Positions 38,001 through 47,079 of a DNA stretch of 64,000 bases are shown here, one piece after another. Location of the stretch: assembly GCA_963747835.1 (NCBI GenBank), contig CAVVGO010000005.1, positions 1,984,001 through 2,048,000 of the forward strand. The letters are read 5' to 3'. Below the pieces are notes generated by a model that did not search any database, was not told where the DNA came from, and saw only the letters and a program-made list of their open reading frames with translations. Source of the stretch: JAJPKK01 sp963747835. GTDB taxonomy: Bacteria > Pseudomonadota > Alphaproteobacteria > Rhizobiales > Xanthobacteraceae. Position numbers and translations under genes: made by a program. Within the stretch, counting starts at the first letter, position 1; every line of letters starts with the position of its first letter.

Positions 38001-39779
38001 ATGGTGAATCGCAAGGAGCGGCGGGCTACGCGAAAGCTGAACAAACCCTCAATTTTGCCGCCGGAATCCGGCAGTCCGCCGCGTATTGTCGAGGCCCTCC
38101 TGGAACGGGGAAAGGAGCTTGTTGCCGCCGGCAATGACGAGGCTGCTCTCCTTGTCGCATGTCGCGTCATCCTCATGGAGGACTCCTCCCAAACACGGGA
38201 CTTCTTCGTTCAGCGCGTCAAGGGCTGGTCATATTTTCCAGGCGCGGAGGAGATGCAACCGATCCTCGCCCGCGCCTTGCGAGAGGCGTGGACGCGGCCC
38301 ACCGAGCTCCTGGTCACGGTCATAGGGGTCCTGGAAAGAGACCGGCTGATCGGGCCCGCGTTGCACCGCGCAAGTGCGGCTTGGCCGCACCGTCTTGAAG
38401 CGCACGAATTGCTTGGAACGGAGGGTTTGGCGGCGATTGCAAATCATTCGCTGCTGTTGGCGCTGCTTGAATCACTCCAGATTCCTGATCGCAGATTTGA
38501 GCGGCTTCTCACGACGATCCGCTGTGCCGTTCTGGATGCTGCAACGACAAGGCCGGACCCTGTCGACGACAACGTCGTGAGATTGGCTGGCGCGCTGGCG
38601 CAGCAGTGCTTCATCAATGAATATATTTATGCCGTCACGGAGGAAGAGCGCGCCCGCACGAACCAACTGCGGGACACGATCTGCGCAGCGCTCACGTCGA
38701 ATGCTCCAGTGCGGCCGCTGTGGCTGGCGGCGATCGGCGCTTACGCAAGACTGGATTCGCTGCCCACAAAGGTCCGCGCGGGAAAATCCTGGCCCGGCAG
38801 CTTGTCGGGACTATTCGACCGGCAGGCCCACGAACATGAGACTCTGCAACGATATCGCCAATCCATTCCACGCCTGACGTCGATCAGCGATGAGGTATCC
38901 CTCAAGGTCAGGCATCAATACGAAGAAAACCCTTATCCGCGCTGGATCAAAAGTGCTGGGGTTGCGTCGCCGGTCACGATCGAGTCGCAATTGCAGCGTG
39001 AGTTTCCACATCAAGCGATCGGCAGCCGGAAGCCACAGCCTCAGCTCGACATTCTGGTGGCGGGGTGTGGCACCGGCCAGCAGTCCATAGACTTTGCACG
39101 GCGCTTCCAGGGCGCTAAGGTGTTGGCGGTTGACCTCGCCTTGTCAAGTCTTGCCTACGCAAAAGCGAAAGGCGCGGAGGCCGGATTGACCAACATCGAA
39201 TACGGCCAAGCCGATATTCTGGAGCTTGGACGGATCGGCAACACCTTCGACGTCATTGTTTCGTCCGGCGTGTTGCACCATCTCGCCGAGCCGATGACCG
39301 GATGGCGCGTGCTCGCGTCGATCTTGCGTCCTCGGGGGTTCATGTATGTCGGCCTGTACAGCGAGCGCGCGAGGCGAGACATTGTTGCCGTACAGAAGTG
39401 GATTGCCGCGCAGGGCTATACCGCGACGGCGGACGGTATTCGTGCCTGCCGGCAAGAATTGATGCGCATTGACGATATTGCGTGGCGCGCCGTGTTCACG
39501 ATGATCGACTTTTTTACGACCAGCGAATGCCGTGACCTTCTCTTCCACGTCCAGGAGCATCGCTTTACGCTCCCGCAGATCGCGACCTTTCTCCGCGAAA
39601 ATGATCTCAAGTTTCTCGGATTCAATGTCGGCTCTAAGATCCTCCGCCAATTTCGAACCCTATACCCTGCCGACAATGATCTCTCCAATCTCGACCTGTG
39701 GGACGCTTTCGAGGCCGAGTATCCCGAGACGTTCATCAACATGTATCAGTTCTGGGTTCAGAAATTGACCCAAGGATGA
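38001..39779 (+). CDS. SAM-dependent methyltransferase with conserved N-terminal domain, no TPR
   Basis: 592 residues beginning MVNRKERRATRK. The N-terminal 300 residues are mostly helical and include ALAQQCFINEYIYAVTEEE near residue 197 and HQYEENPYPRWIK near 307. The methyltransferase domain has SAM motif I ILVAGCGTGQQSIDFA near 351, AVDLALSSLAYAK, a GQADILELG segment and SSGVLHHLAEP near 422, followed by a helical C-terminus ending FINMYQFWVQKL. It aligns over about 450 residues with the C-terminal part of the next gene, but lacks its TPR. The start at 38001 was preferred to the frame start at 37974 because MVNRKERR matches the N-termini of related proteins. Methyl acceptor unknown. Confidence 0.82.
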   Translation: MVNRKERRATRKLNKPSILPPESGSPPRIVEALLERGKELVAAGNDEAALLVACRVILMEDSSQTRDFFVQRVKGWSYFPGAEEMQPILARALREAWTRPTELLVTVIGVLERDRLIGPALHRASAAWPHRLEAHELLGTEGLAAIANHSLLLALLESLQIPDRRFERLLTTIRCAVLDAATTRPDPVDDNVVRLAGALAQQCFINEYIYAVTEEERARTNQLRDTICAALTSNAPVRPLWLAAIGAYARLDSLPTKVRAGKSWPGSLSGLFDRQAHEHETLQRYRQSIPRLTSISDEVSLKVRHQYEENPYPRWIKSAGVASPVTIESQLQREFPHQAIGSRKPQPQLDILVAGCGTGQQSIDFARRFQGAKVLAVDLALSSLAYAKAKGAEAGLTNIEYGQADILELGRIGNTFDVIVSSGVLHHLAEPMTGWRVLASILRPRGFMYVGLYSERARRDIVAVQKWIAAQGYTATADGIRACRQELMRIDDIAWRAVFTMIDFFTTSECRDLLFHVQEHRFTLPQIATFLRENDLKFLGFNVGSKILRQFRTLYPADNDLSNLDLWDAFEAEYPETFINMYQFWVQKLTQG

Positions 39780-39869
39780 TTGTGGGGCCGCTCCAGGGGG
39801 CCGCGCGAACTTCCGCTGTGGCATGGATGCCTTTAAAGCGATCCGGAAAATTGCTATCCAGACTCTGCC

Positions 39870-42251
39870 ATGAACCGAAAAGATCGCAGGGCTGCAGAGC
39901 ATGCCAATCGAGGCGGCGCCCATCCAAGACCGGCTGCCGCCCCGTCGCCCAATGTCGAGACGCTGTTTGCGGTCGCGGTTGGCTACCACAAGGGGGGCCA
40001 ACTTGCGGCCGCTGAGAATGCCTATCGGGACATTCTGGCCATCGCACCGGATCACGTCCGAACCTTGCATTTTCTCGGCGTCCTCGCCCATCAGCTCGGT
40101 CGGAGTGAAGCGGCCGCCGGCCTCATAGCGAGCGCAATTGCGCGCGACGATCGGGTTCCGGAATTCCACTACAATCTCGGCGTCGTCTATGAGGCGCTGA
40201 AGCGTATGGACGAAGCGGCAGCTCATTATCGCAACACGGTGTCGCTGAAACCGGACCATGCCAACGCTTGCCTCAATCTTGGTAACGTCCTGCTCGCCCA
40301 GGGCAAACTCGAAGAGGCGGAAGTGGCATGCCGGCGCGCTGTCGCGCTCAATTCCCGCTCGCCGGACGCGCCGTTCAACCTCGGTTTGGTGCTGTTGCGG
40401 CGCCATCGCTATGGCGACGCGATCGAGAAGTTTCGCGATACCCTGCGATTGAATCCAAATCATGCCGCCGCGCATAGTAACCTCGGCGTCGCCTACTCGG
40501 CGAGTGGCGAGAATGAAAAGGCGGCGCACCATTGCCGCCAATGTTTGGCGCTCGACCCGCGCGATCATCAGGCCGCTATTCACCTCGGGCTGAGTTGTTT
40601 GGCGCTGGGAGATTTCGGGGAGGCCCTCGAGCTTGGCTTGCATGCGCTCGATATCGCCGACACGCCACCGGCGCGGTATCTGTTCACGCGCGCCGCCCGT
40701 CAGGCACGGGCCACCGTTGAGCATGCTCAGTTCCGCGAAAACCTGCGCCGCGCGCTCGCCGGCGCCTGGGACCGTCCGAGCTATCTCATGGGGGCGGCCC
40801 TGAGCGTCATCAAGATGAACAGCGGCGTCCGCGCGGCGCTCGAGCGCCAAGCGTCCGCGTTGTCTCGAGGCGTGTCCGTGGCGGCTGTCGACGACGCCAT
40901 CGATCTTGTCGAAATCGCACGCGACCTCCTGCTGCGCGAGCTGATGAGGACGACGCCGATCTTCGATATCGAAGTTGAGCGGATGCTCACCCTGTCACGG
41001 CATGGAATGCTCGACTTGGCGGCGAACGAACGGCCACCGGCCGTGCGTGACGACGTTCTTCAGTTCTATTGTGCGCTGGCGCAGCAATGCTTTTGCAACG
41101 AATACGTTTACGCTGTGACCGAACAAGAGCAGGAGCACGCAAAGCGGCTCGGCGACAATCTTGCTTTCGCGGTTGCCAATGGAGACGACCTTTCTCACCT
41201 CCGGATCGTAGCGGTCAGTGCCTACATGCCCCTCCACGGCCTGGCCTCTTCCGAATTGCTGTTGAACCGGATCTGGCCGGCGCCGATCGCCGCCGTGTTG
41301 CGCCAACAGATCGAGGAACCGAACGCGCAACTCGCGTTGCGCTCGTCCTTGCCAAACCTGACCACCGTCGAGGACAGCACTTCGATCGATGTCAAACGGC
41401 AATACGAGGAGAACCCTTATCCGCGCTGGATGCGGGTCGGGTCGTCCTTCCCTGCGCTCCCGCTTGACGTTTATCTGGCGGCGAAATATCGGGACGTCCC
41501 ATACAAGCCCCTCGGCAAGGACAAGGTCGAAATCCTGATCGCCGGTTGCGGAACCGGGCATCACGCCATCGAGGCGTCGTTGCGATTCGCCGGGGCGGAC
41601 GTGTTGGCGGTCGATCTGAGCGCGGCGAGCCTCGGCTACGCGCTGCATAAGACCCGTGAACTCGGCCTGACAAACATACAATATGCGGTTGCCGACATCC
41701 TCAAGCTCGATACGCTCGGGCGCTACTTCGACGTCATCGAGGCCAACGGCGTGCTTCATCACCTTGCCGACCCGATGGCCGCGTGGCGATCGCTGCTCGC
41801 GATTCTGCGGCCTGGCGGGGTGATGAACATCGGGCTCTATAGCGAACTTGCCCGCCAAGGCGTGGTGAGGGCACGTTCGTTCATCACCGAGCGCGCCTGC
41901 CCCGCGACCGCCGATGGCATCCGCCGATGCCGCCAGGAGATTGTCGACGCCGACGATCCGCTTCTAAAGGCGATTACGGAATCTGCCGATTTCTTTACTG
42001 TGAGCGAATGCCGAGATCTCCTCTTCCACGTGCGGGAGCACCGCATGACGTTGCCGCAGATCGCTGCCTTTATTGAAGAAGCGCAGGTGACGTTTTTGGG
42101 TTTCGACGCCGACACCCCGCTGCTCAAGCAATACGAGGCACGGTTCCCGGACGACAGATCGAAAACCGATCTTGCCTGCTGGCATCAGTTCGAGATCGAG
42201 AATCCTCGCAGCTTTGCCGGCATGTATCAGTTCTGGATCCAGAAGCCATAG
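39870..42251 (+). CDS. TPR protein with SAM-dependent methyltransferase domain
   Basis: 793 residues beginning MNRKDRRAAEH. Residues about 30-260 contain six TPR units (GYHKGGQLAAAENAYRDILA; HANACLNLGNVLLAQGKLEE; NHAAAHSNLGVAYSASGENE). Then comes the same conserved domain as in the previous gene (ALAQQCFCNEYVYAVTEQEQ near 401, RQYEENPYPRWMR near 512), and the methyltransferase domain: ILIAGCGTGHHAIEA near 556, AVDLSAASLGYAL and ANGVLHHLADPMAAW near 626. C-terminus SFAGMYQFWIQKP matches too. Probably arose by duplication of one gene with TPR gain or loss. Starts 90 bases after the previous stop. Likely modifies a protein or a glycan on a TPR-bound protein. Confidence 0.85.
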   Translation: MNRKDRRAAEHANRGGAHPRPAAAPSPNVETLFAVAVGYHKGGQLAAAENAYRDILAIAPDHVRTLHFLGVLAHQLGRSEAAAGLIASAIARDDRVPEFHYNLGVVYEALKRMDEAAAHYRNTVSLKPDHANACLNLGNVLLAQGKLEEAEVACRRAVALNSRSPDAPFNLGLVLLRRHRYGDAIEKFRDTLRLNPNHAAAHSNLGVAYSASGENEKAAHHCRQCLALDPRDHQAAIHLGLSCLALGDFGEALELGLHALDIADTPPARYLFTRAARQARATVEHAQFRENLRRALAGAWDRPSYLMGAALSVIKMNSGVRAALERQASALSRGVSVAAVDDAIDLVEIARDLLLRELMRTTPIFDIEVERMLTLSRHGMLDLAANERPPAVRDDVLQFYCALAQQCFCNEYVYAVTEQEQEHAKRLGDNLAFAVANGDDLSHLRIVAVSAYMPLHGLASSELLLNRIWPAPIAAVLRQQIEEPNAQLALRSSLPNLTTVEDSTSIDVKRQYEENPYPRWMRVGSSFPALPLDVYLAAKYRDVPYKPLGKDKVEILIAGCGTGHHAIEASLRFAGADVLAVDLSAASLGYALHKTRELGLTNIQYAVADILKLDTLGRYFDVIEANGVLHHLADPMAAWRSLLAILRPGGVMNIGLYSELARQGVVRARSFITERACPATADGIRRCRQEIVDADDPLLKAITESADFFTVSECRDLLFHVREHRMTLPQIAAFIEEAQVTFLGFDADTPLLKQYEARFPDDRSKTDLACWHQFEIENPRSFAGMYQFWIQKP

Positions 42252-42314
42252 CCGCCGGTCCCGGTCTCCGATCACAAGGGGCCCCGTCGCCATCGTCAGG
42301 TGAAGGTGCCCATG

Positions 42315-42344
42315 AAAAAACCCCCGGCAACTGCTGCCGGGGGG
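42315..42344 (-). terminator. Rho-independent terminator of the porin at 42373-44052
   Basis: Nine-bp stem CCCCCGGCA / TGCCGGGGG with a 5-base loop, followed on the minus strand by six T. Lies 29 bases after the porin stop. Confidence 0.9.
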
Positions 42345-42372
42345 TGAGTACTGTTAGGAGCGGAGGACGCCC

Positions 42373-44052
42373 TCAGTAGAGGAAGTTGCGCTGAATGCGG
42401 AACAGTCCGGCCCACACACCTTGGTTCGCGAAATTGAAAATGCCAGGATTAATTGCACCGTTGCCACTGAACACGAAGTTACCGGAGTTAGATTGATTTA
42501 GCCCCGTGTAGATCACCTCAACGCCGATATCGAGCATCGGGACCGGGTTCCACATGGTGCGCGACCCGACCTGCCAAGTATTGTAGTTCGGATTACAGGT
42601 GTCACCCGGAAGGAAGGTAATAGCATTCCAAGTGTGAATATTTGTGCCAGCTCCCACGATTGCCCCTGGCGCAATCCCCGCAAAAGCTGCACCGGGCGAC
42701 GCCATCGGACAAAGCATCGTCTGTTCCGCTGCGCTGTAGTTGATACCTGTATAGCCGCCGAACACCGACGTCCGCCATTGCGCGTTCCAGATATGCTCAT
42801 AGAACGCGGTGACAGACCAGTTTGTCGTGAGACTGACACCAGTACCGGTCGTATAAACACCGTCCGCATTCTGCGTAAACGTTATCTTGTTCCCGGCACC
42901 ATACAGGAAGCTGCCGGCGTTGCTGTGGTTGCAATAGCCTTGTGCACCCATGCAGTAAGCGACTTGCGCACCAGCGGTGTCGCCTCTCATGCCCAAGAAG
43001 TTGGTCAGGGTGAAGCCAGCCGACGTTGCCCAGCCGAATTTATCGCCCGGGTGGCCCGCGTCTATGCCGCTGACAAACCCGTTACCCGTTTGTTGCACGC
43101 TACCGTAATAGCCGCCGCTGTCGCCATGTAGCGCGCCCGAAATCTGCGCATAGCCCCAAGCCTGATCGATGCGCAGGGCCACAACCGGGTCCATCGAGAA
43201 CACCGAACTATTGTCTGCGGACGCCCCTAGGCCAGGGCCAAATGAGGAATTGAAAGCCCCACTTGTGGAAAAATTGGCGTTCAATACATAGAAACCGCGA
43301 CCGTAGATCAGATCGCCGCCGTCTTCGAGCGCCACGCTTGCCGACACGCCATTCCCAAGTTGGGCCGTATAGGCAATACCGACAACGCCCACACCGGCCG
43401 TATCGCCCTGGATACGGTTGCCGCTGAGATCATAGGGACCCATGCTGTTGATGTCGAAGAACGACCGGATGCGACCCGCGGTGATACCGGCAAACTGGAT
43501 GAAGGCACGGGTGACAAATGTCGATTCGTTGAAGTAGTTGTTGGCTCCGTTGCCGATGAGACCGGTAGTAGCTAGGGCGCCATTGGGCCCGTTCGTGTTC
43601 GTGGTCGGTATACTACCGAGAGTGCTGAGGCCCGACGAACCGCCGCCCCAGTGCCCGACCGTCACCTGCTGGGTACCCAGATCCATGTAGGAACGCAGGG
43701 TTCCGTATTCCGTCTGTGTCCGTATGTCCAAGCTCATGACGCCGGCGTACAGGAAGTTGAGCGAATTGGTGTCTGTGCGGGTAAAGTTGCCGGCGTTCGT
43801 GTCGGAAAACGCGCCTTGACCGAACGGGGCACCACCGTTGCCGATATTGTAGTTGATCGCCATGCGCACGAAGGCGCCGATCTTCATACAGGTGTCGGTA
43901 CCGGGCACATACCAGAAGCCCTCGCCGTACAGACTGCAAACCTTGACATACTCCACCGGCTTGGCCTTGACCGGAAGATCCGCCGCCTGAGCGACCGCGA
44001 TTGTCGCGAACCCCGCTGCAGAACCGAGGAGAAGGCTTTTCACCATCTTCAT
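42373..44052 (-). CDS. Porin_2 family outer-membrane porin
   Basis: 559 residues. Signal peptide MKMVKSLLLGSAAGFATIAV, mature start AQAADLPVKAKPVEYVKVC. The Hyphomicrobiales porin signature SLYGEGFWYVPGTDTCMKIG follows, then beta strands (FVRMAINYNIG, GTLRSYMDLGTQQVTVG, ITAGRIRSFFDINSMGPYDL, SASVALEDGGDLIYG) and a terminal WAGLFRIQRNFLY. Trimeric general-diffusion channel, the main porin type of this order. GGAGGTTAAC before ATG 44052; a longer frame to 44133 has no signal peptide. It sits inside the modification island on the opposite strand to its left neighbours, with its own terminator. Confidence 0.9.
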   Translation of the reverse strand: MKMVKSLLLGSAAGFATIAVAQAADLPVKAKPVEYVKVCSLYGEGFWYVPGTDTCMKIGAFVRMAINYNIGNGGAPFGQGAFSDTNAGNFTRTDTNSLNFLYAGVMSLDIRTQTEYGTLRSYMDLGTQQVTVGHWGGGSSGLSTLGSIPTTNTNGPNGALATTGLIGNGANNYFNESTFVTRAFIQFAGITAGRIRSFFDINSMGPYDLSGNRIQGDTAGVGVVGIAYTAQLGNGVSASVALEDGGDLIYGRGFYVLNANFSTSGAFNSSFGPGLGASADNSSVFSMDPVVALRIDQAWGYAQISGALHGDSGGYYGSVQQTGNGFVSGIDAGHPGDKFGWATSAGFTLTNFLGMRGDTAGAQVAYCMGAQGYCNHSNAGSFLYGAGNKITFTQNADGVYTTGTGVSLTTNWSVTAFYEHIWNAQWRTSVFGGYTGINYSAAEQTMLCPMASPGAAFAGIAPGAIVGAGTNIHTWNAITFLPGDTCNPNYNTWQVGSRTMWNPVPMLDIGVEVIYTGLNQSNSGNFVFSGNGAINPGIFNFANQGVWAGLFRIQRNFLY

Positions 44053-44597
44053 GTTAACCTCCAGCTTGCTTTTCCTTGGGTAGGTTCCGTCTTGGTGGCT
44101 GCTACGCACCCGGAAGTCCCCTGATCCCCCCAACTGCTCGGCGCTTTTCGTCTCCCCCGGCGTAGCAAGCCCCTAAACCTTGCTACAAAGCGAATTAAAT
44201 TAGCACCCGATCAGCGCGACATGGGGATGCCCCCTCCGCCGCAATTTGCAGATTAGCCGAAGGGTTCCGTCCGGCAAGACGAAAGTGCCCTTCTCTCAGG
44301 CATCCGCGAACGGTTTTTCCCAAGTGTTGCATAAACATCACGCAAATTCGGCACTGCAACATGCCTTGTGGCGGCCCGAAAGCGGTCATCTTTGATAGAT
44401 TTGTATATTAGATATCAAGAGTTTATGTCCGCTCAACCGATCCAGGTGAGGCGGATTTTGGGTGCCATTCGGCCTGTGGACAGAGATCGGAATTTCTCGA
44501 GCGTAGCGTCAGCCATCGTGAAGGCACGCGGGAGAAAGTCCAATCGATTGAGCCATTTGTGATTCGATCCGGCGGGTCCCGTCGAGGAAGATGCCCA
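44053..44597. other. Intergenic region upstream of the Porin_2 gene
   Basis: About 545 bases between the porin start and the 3' end of the GT41 copy 2 gene. Should hold the porin promoter. Near 44324-44360 there are separated pieces, AGTGTTGCAT and ATTCGGCACTGCAAC, reminiscent of the repeats before the other two porins but with long spacing. Nothing else recognised. Confidence 0.4.
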
Positions 44598-47009
44598 CTA
44601 TTCCCCTGCGGAGCGCGCAATTGCAAAGCTTGCCGGCGCCTCGCCGCGCGAGAGTTGTTCGTGCATCGTCGCATAGGCGGTCTCGATGTGTCGGCAAAAC
44701 CGGCCGGTGTCGAACAGAGGCAAGTTGCTGCGTCCGGAGGCAAGCTTTGTTCTCGTCGTAGCAAGCAGCTGGCGGTCGGCGGCCAGCGTGAGTGCGAGGT
44801 GTTCGTACCCGGCAATCGATCGGGCCGCGAATTCCGGGAAACCTGCGGCGCCAAGAAGGCTTCCGGCCATGCGCGACGCGAAGGTTTCACCCGACAGCGT
44901 CACCACAGGCAGTCCCATCCACAGCGCGTCGCTGACGGTGGTGCCGCCATTGAACGGGTAGGTGTCGATGAACAGGTCGGCCGCGCGGTAACGCGACAGA
45001 TATTCGGCATAGGGCACGCGCGGAGCGAATACGAGGCGCTCGGGCGCGACGCCGCGCGACTCCGCCTCGCGACGCAGATTGCGCTCGGTGACGGCGCCTT
45101 CTGCCAGCAGCCAGATGACGGCGTTGCTCGTCTGGCGCAACAGTCGCATCCAGACGTCGAAGATCTCCGGAATGATCTTCGAGAGGTTGCTGAAGCAGCA
45201 GAACACGAAGGCGTCCTCCGGCAATCCAACCTCGCGCCGGGCCGCGATCCGGGAGGGAAGCGGGCGATGTTCGTCGTTGACCTGGAAAGCGTCAGGGAGG
45301 CGGACAACGCGTTCGGCGTAATATGGCTCGAACTCAGGCGGCACGACATGATCATCGGCGATGATGTAGTCGATATAGCTCGCACCCATGGTGGCCGGAA
45401 GACCGAGATAGTTCACCTGGATCGGCGCCGCGCGCCTTGCGAAAATGCCGGGTCGGCTCGCGGACGTGAATCCCATCAGGTCGATCGCGATATCGATCTC
45501 GCGCTCGTTCAGCAGTTTGGCCACCGCGGCATCGCTCAAGCGATCGGCATCCTCGAAATTGTCGAACGCGCCTTTGATGCGGCGGCGCATTGCCGTGTCA
45601 TTATCAGGTCCAAACGAAATGGCCGTTGTCCGGAAGCGGGACCGATCATGGTGCTCGAACAGCCCAGCGATCAGAACCGATACCGGGTGATAGCCAAAGT
45701 CGGCAGAGACATATGCAATGTTGATCTTGTCGTCACGCCGGGGCGGTCTCCGGACCGGCGGAGCCGGGAGGGGCGGATACCTGTCGGCGACGCAGATGCG
45801 CGCGCACGCCAACTGGTCGGCGGCCGAAGTCGCGATGCCGATCATGTCGAACGGCAGAATAACGCGGGCGCCGCACCGCACCCCGGACACAACGCTGATG
45901 CGCTCGGACTCGTAGCGTGTCCAATCGCACAGACGCATGAGCGCGACCAATCGGCTGCCCTGCGCGTAAGGCAGGTTCGGATCGATGGCGAGTGCCTTGT
46001 CGTAGGCCGCCACGGCCTCTTCAAAGCGCTTGTGCAGCACCAGGACCGCTGCTTTCCCGTTCCAGGCCTCCGCAAGGCCAGGATCGATTGCTACCGCATT
46101 GTCGAATGCGGCGGCCGCCTCGTCGTAGCGCTGCAGCACCGCCAGGAAGTTGCCCCGGGAAATCCATGCCTGCACGGCGCGAGGATCGAGCGCAACGGCC
46201 TTGTCGTAGTCGGCGATGGCTTCGTTTGCGCGCATGCAGAGCGCATGGACGGTGCCCCGGCCGATCCACGCGAGAACGAAGCCGGAATTCAAGCTCAGCG
46301 CCTGATCATGCGCAGCGAGCGCATCATCGTAACGACCGAGCGCGGTCAGGGCATTGCCGCGGCCGCTCCAGGCCCCCGCGAGCTTAGGCGCAATCACGCG
46401 CGCCTCGTCGAACGCTGCCAAGGCGTCGTCATTGCGCCCAGCGGCAGCGACCAGATTGCCGCGGCCAAGCCAAGCTTCGGCAAGGCGCGGATCGAGTGAA
46501 GCCGCCCGCTCGAAAGCCGGGAGAGCCTCATCATTCCGTTTGAGATCGGCGAGGCTGTTGCCCCGGTTCACATGCGCCGCGGCAAGGCCGGGCTTGAGGG
46601 CAATGGCCTGATCGGAACTCGCGAGCGCTTCGTCGTGGCGCCCGAGGCGGTTCAACGCGGCGCTGCGGTTGCTGTGGTGCTCCGCCACGCGCGGCTCCAG
46701 CGCAATTATCGTATCAAGGGTGGCTAGGGCGTCCGCATGGCGGCCTTCCTTGGCAAGGCAATCCGCGATGACGAGACGAGCGCCGAGATTCCCTCCGTCG
46801 ACGGCGATGATGCGCTCCGCCACGACGCGGGCTTCCGTATAGCCGCCCTGCAACATCAGGGCGCCGGCAAGATTGGTGAGGATCGAGATATTGTCGGGCG
46901 CAAAATCCAGCGCCTCGCGCAACCGTATCGCGCCGTTGCGGTAATCGCCGGCATCGAGCAACGCCACGGCGTCGAAGAAATATCGCTTCGCGGTCTCGAT
47001 ATCGGTCAT
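44598..47009 (-). CDS. TPR protein with SPINDLY/OGT-type glycosyltransferase domain (GT41), copy 2
   Basis: 803 residues from ATG 47009. The first 400 residues are about eleven TPR units (AAHVNRGNSLADLKRNDEAL; AWLGRGNLVAAAGRNDDALA; AWSGRGNALTALGRYDDALA). The C-terminal GT41 domain has KINIAYVSADFGYHPVSVLI, APIQVNYLGLPATMGASYID, CCFSNLSKIIPEIFDVWMRL (Lys kept) and YPFNGGTTVSDALWMGLPVV; here Gly replaces the His seen in copy 1. Similar overall to copy 1 but clearly diverged, and on the other strand. Start codon context is weak (no clear Shine-Dalgarno); a TTG at 47075 is the alternative. It lies 70 bases downstream of bioA on the same strand. Confidence 0.87.
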   Translation of the reverse strand: MTDIETAKRYFFDAVALLDAGDYRNGAIRLREALDFAPDNISILTNLAGALMLQGGYTEARVVAERIIAVDGGNLGARLVIADCLAKEGRHADALATLDTIIALEPRVAEHHSNRSAALNRLGRHDEALASSDQAIALKPGLAAAHVNRGNSLADLKRNDEALPAFERAASLDPRLAEAWLGRGNLVAAAGRNDDALAAFDEARVIAPKLAGAWSGRGNALTALGRYDDALAAHDQALSLNSGFVLAWIGRGTVHALCMRANEAIADYDKAVALDPRAVQAWISRGNFLAVLQRYDEAAAAFDNAVAIDPGLAEAWNGKAAVLVLHKRFEEAVAAYDKALAIDPNLPYAQGSRLVALMRLCDWTRYESERISVVSGVRCGARVILPFDMIGIATSAADQLACARICVADRYPPLPAPPVRRPPRRDDKINIAYVSADFGYHPVSVLIAGLFEHHDRSRFRTTAISFGPDNDTAMRRRIKGAFDNFEDADRLSDAAVAKLLNEREIDIAIDLMGFTSASRPGIFARRAAPIQVNYLGLPATMGASYIDYIIADDHVVPPEFEPYYAERVVRLPDAFQVNDEHRPLPSRIAARREVGLPEDAFVFCCFSNLSKIIPEIFDVWMRLLRQTSNAVIWLLAEGAVTERNLRREAESRGVAPERLVFAPRVPYAEYLSRYRAADLFIDTYPFNGGTTVSDALWMGLPVVTLSGETFASRMAGSLLGAAGFPEFAARSIAGYEHLALTLAADRQLLATTRTKLASGRSNLPLFDTGRFCRHIETAYATMHEQLSRGEAPASFAIARSAGE

Positions 47010-47079
47010 GTTTTCATCACGAAAAAAATTCGTTGTGGCCGGGTCTTCTCGCTCCGCCGACTTTCGCGGAGACAACCAG

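Noticed and set aside
44324..44360. Third copy of the porin-upstream inverted repeat
   Set aside because: The half-sites are present but separated by about 25 bases instead of 6, and about 270 bases from the start codon; too weak to call.
44559..46499. Long open frame (646 codons) on the plus strand
   Set aside because: It is exactly antisense to the TPR-GT41 gene; the minus-strand protein has clear TPR and GT41 motifs. GC-rich codon bias keeps the opposite frame open.
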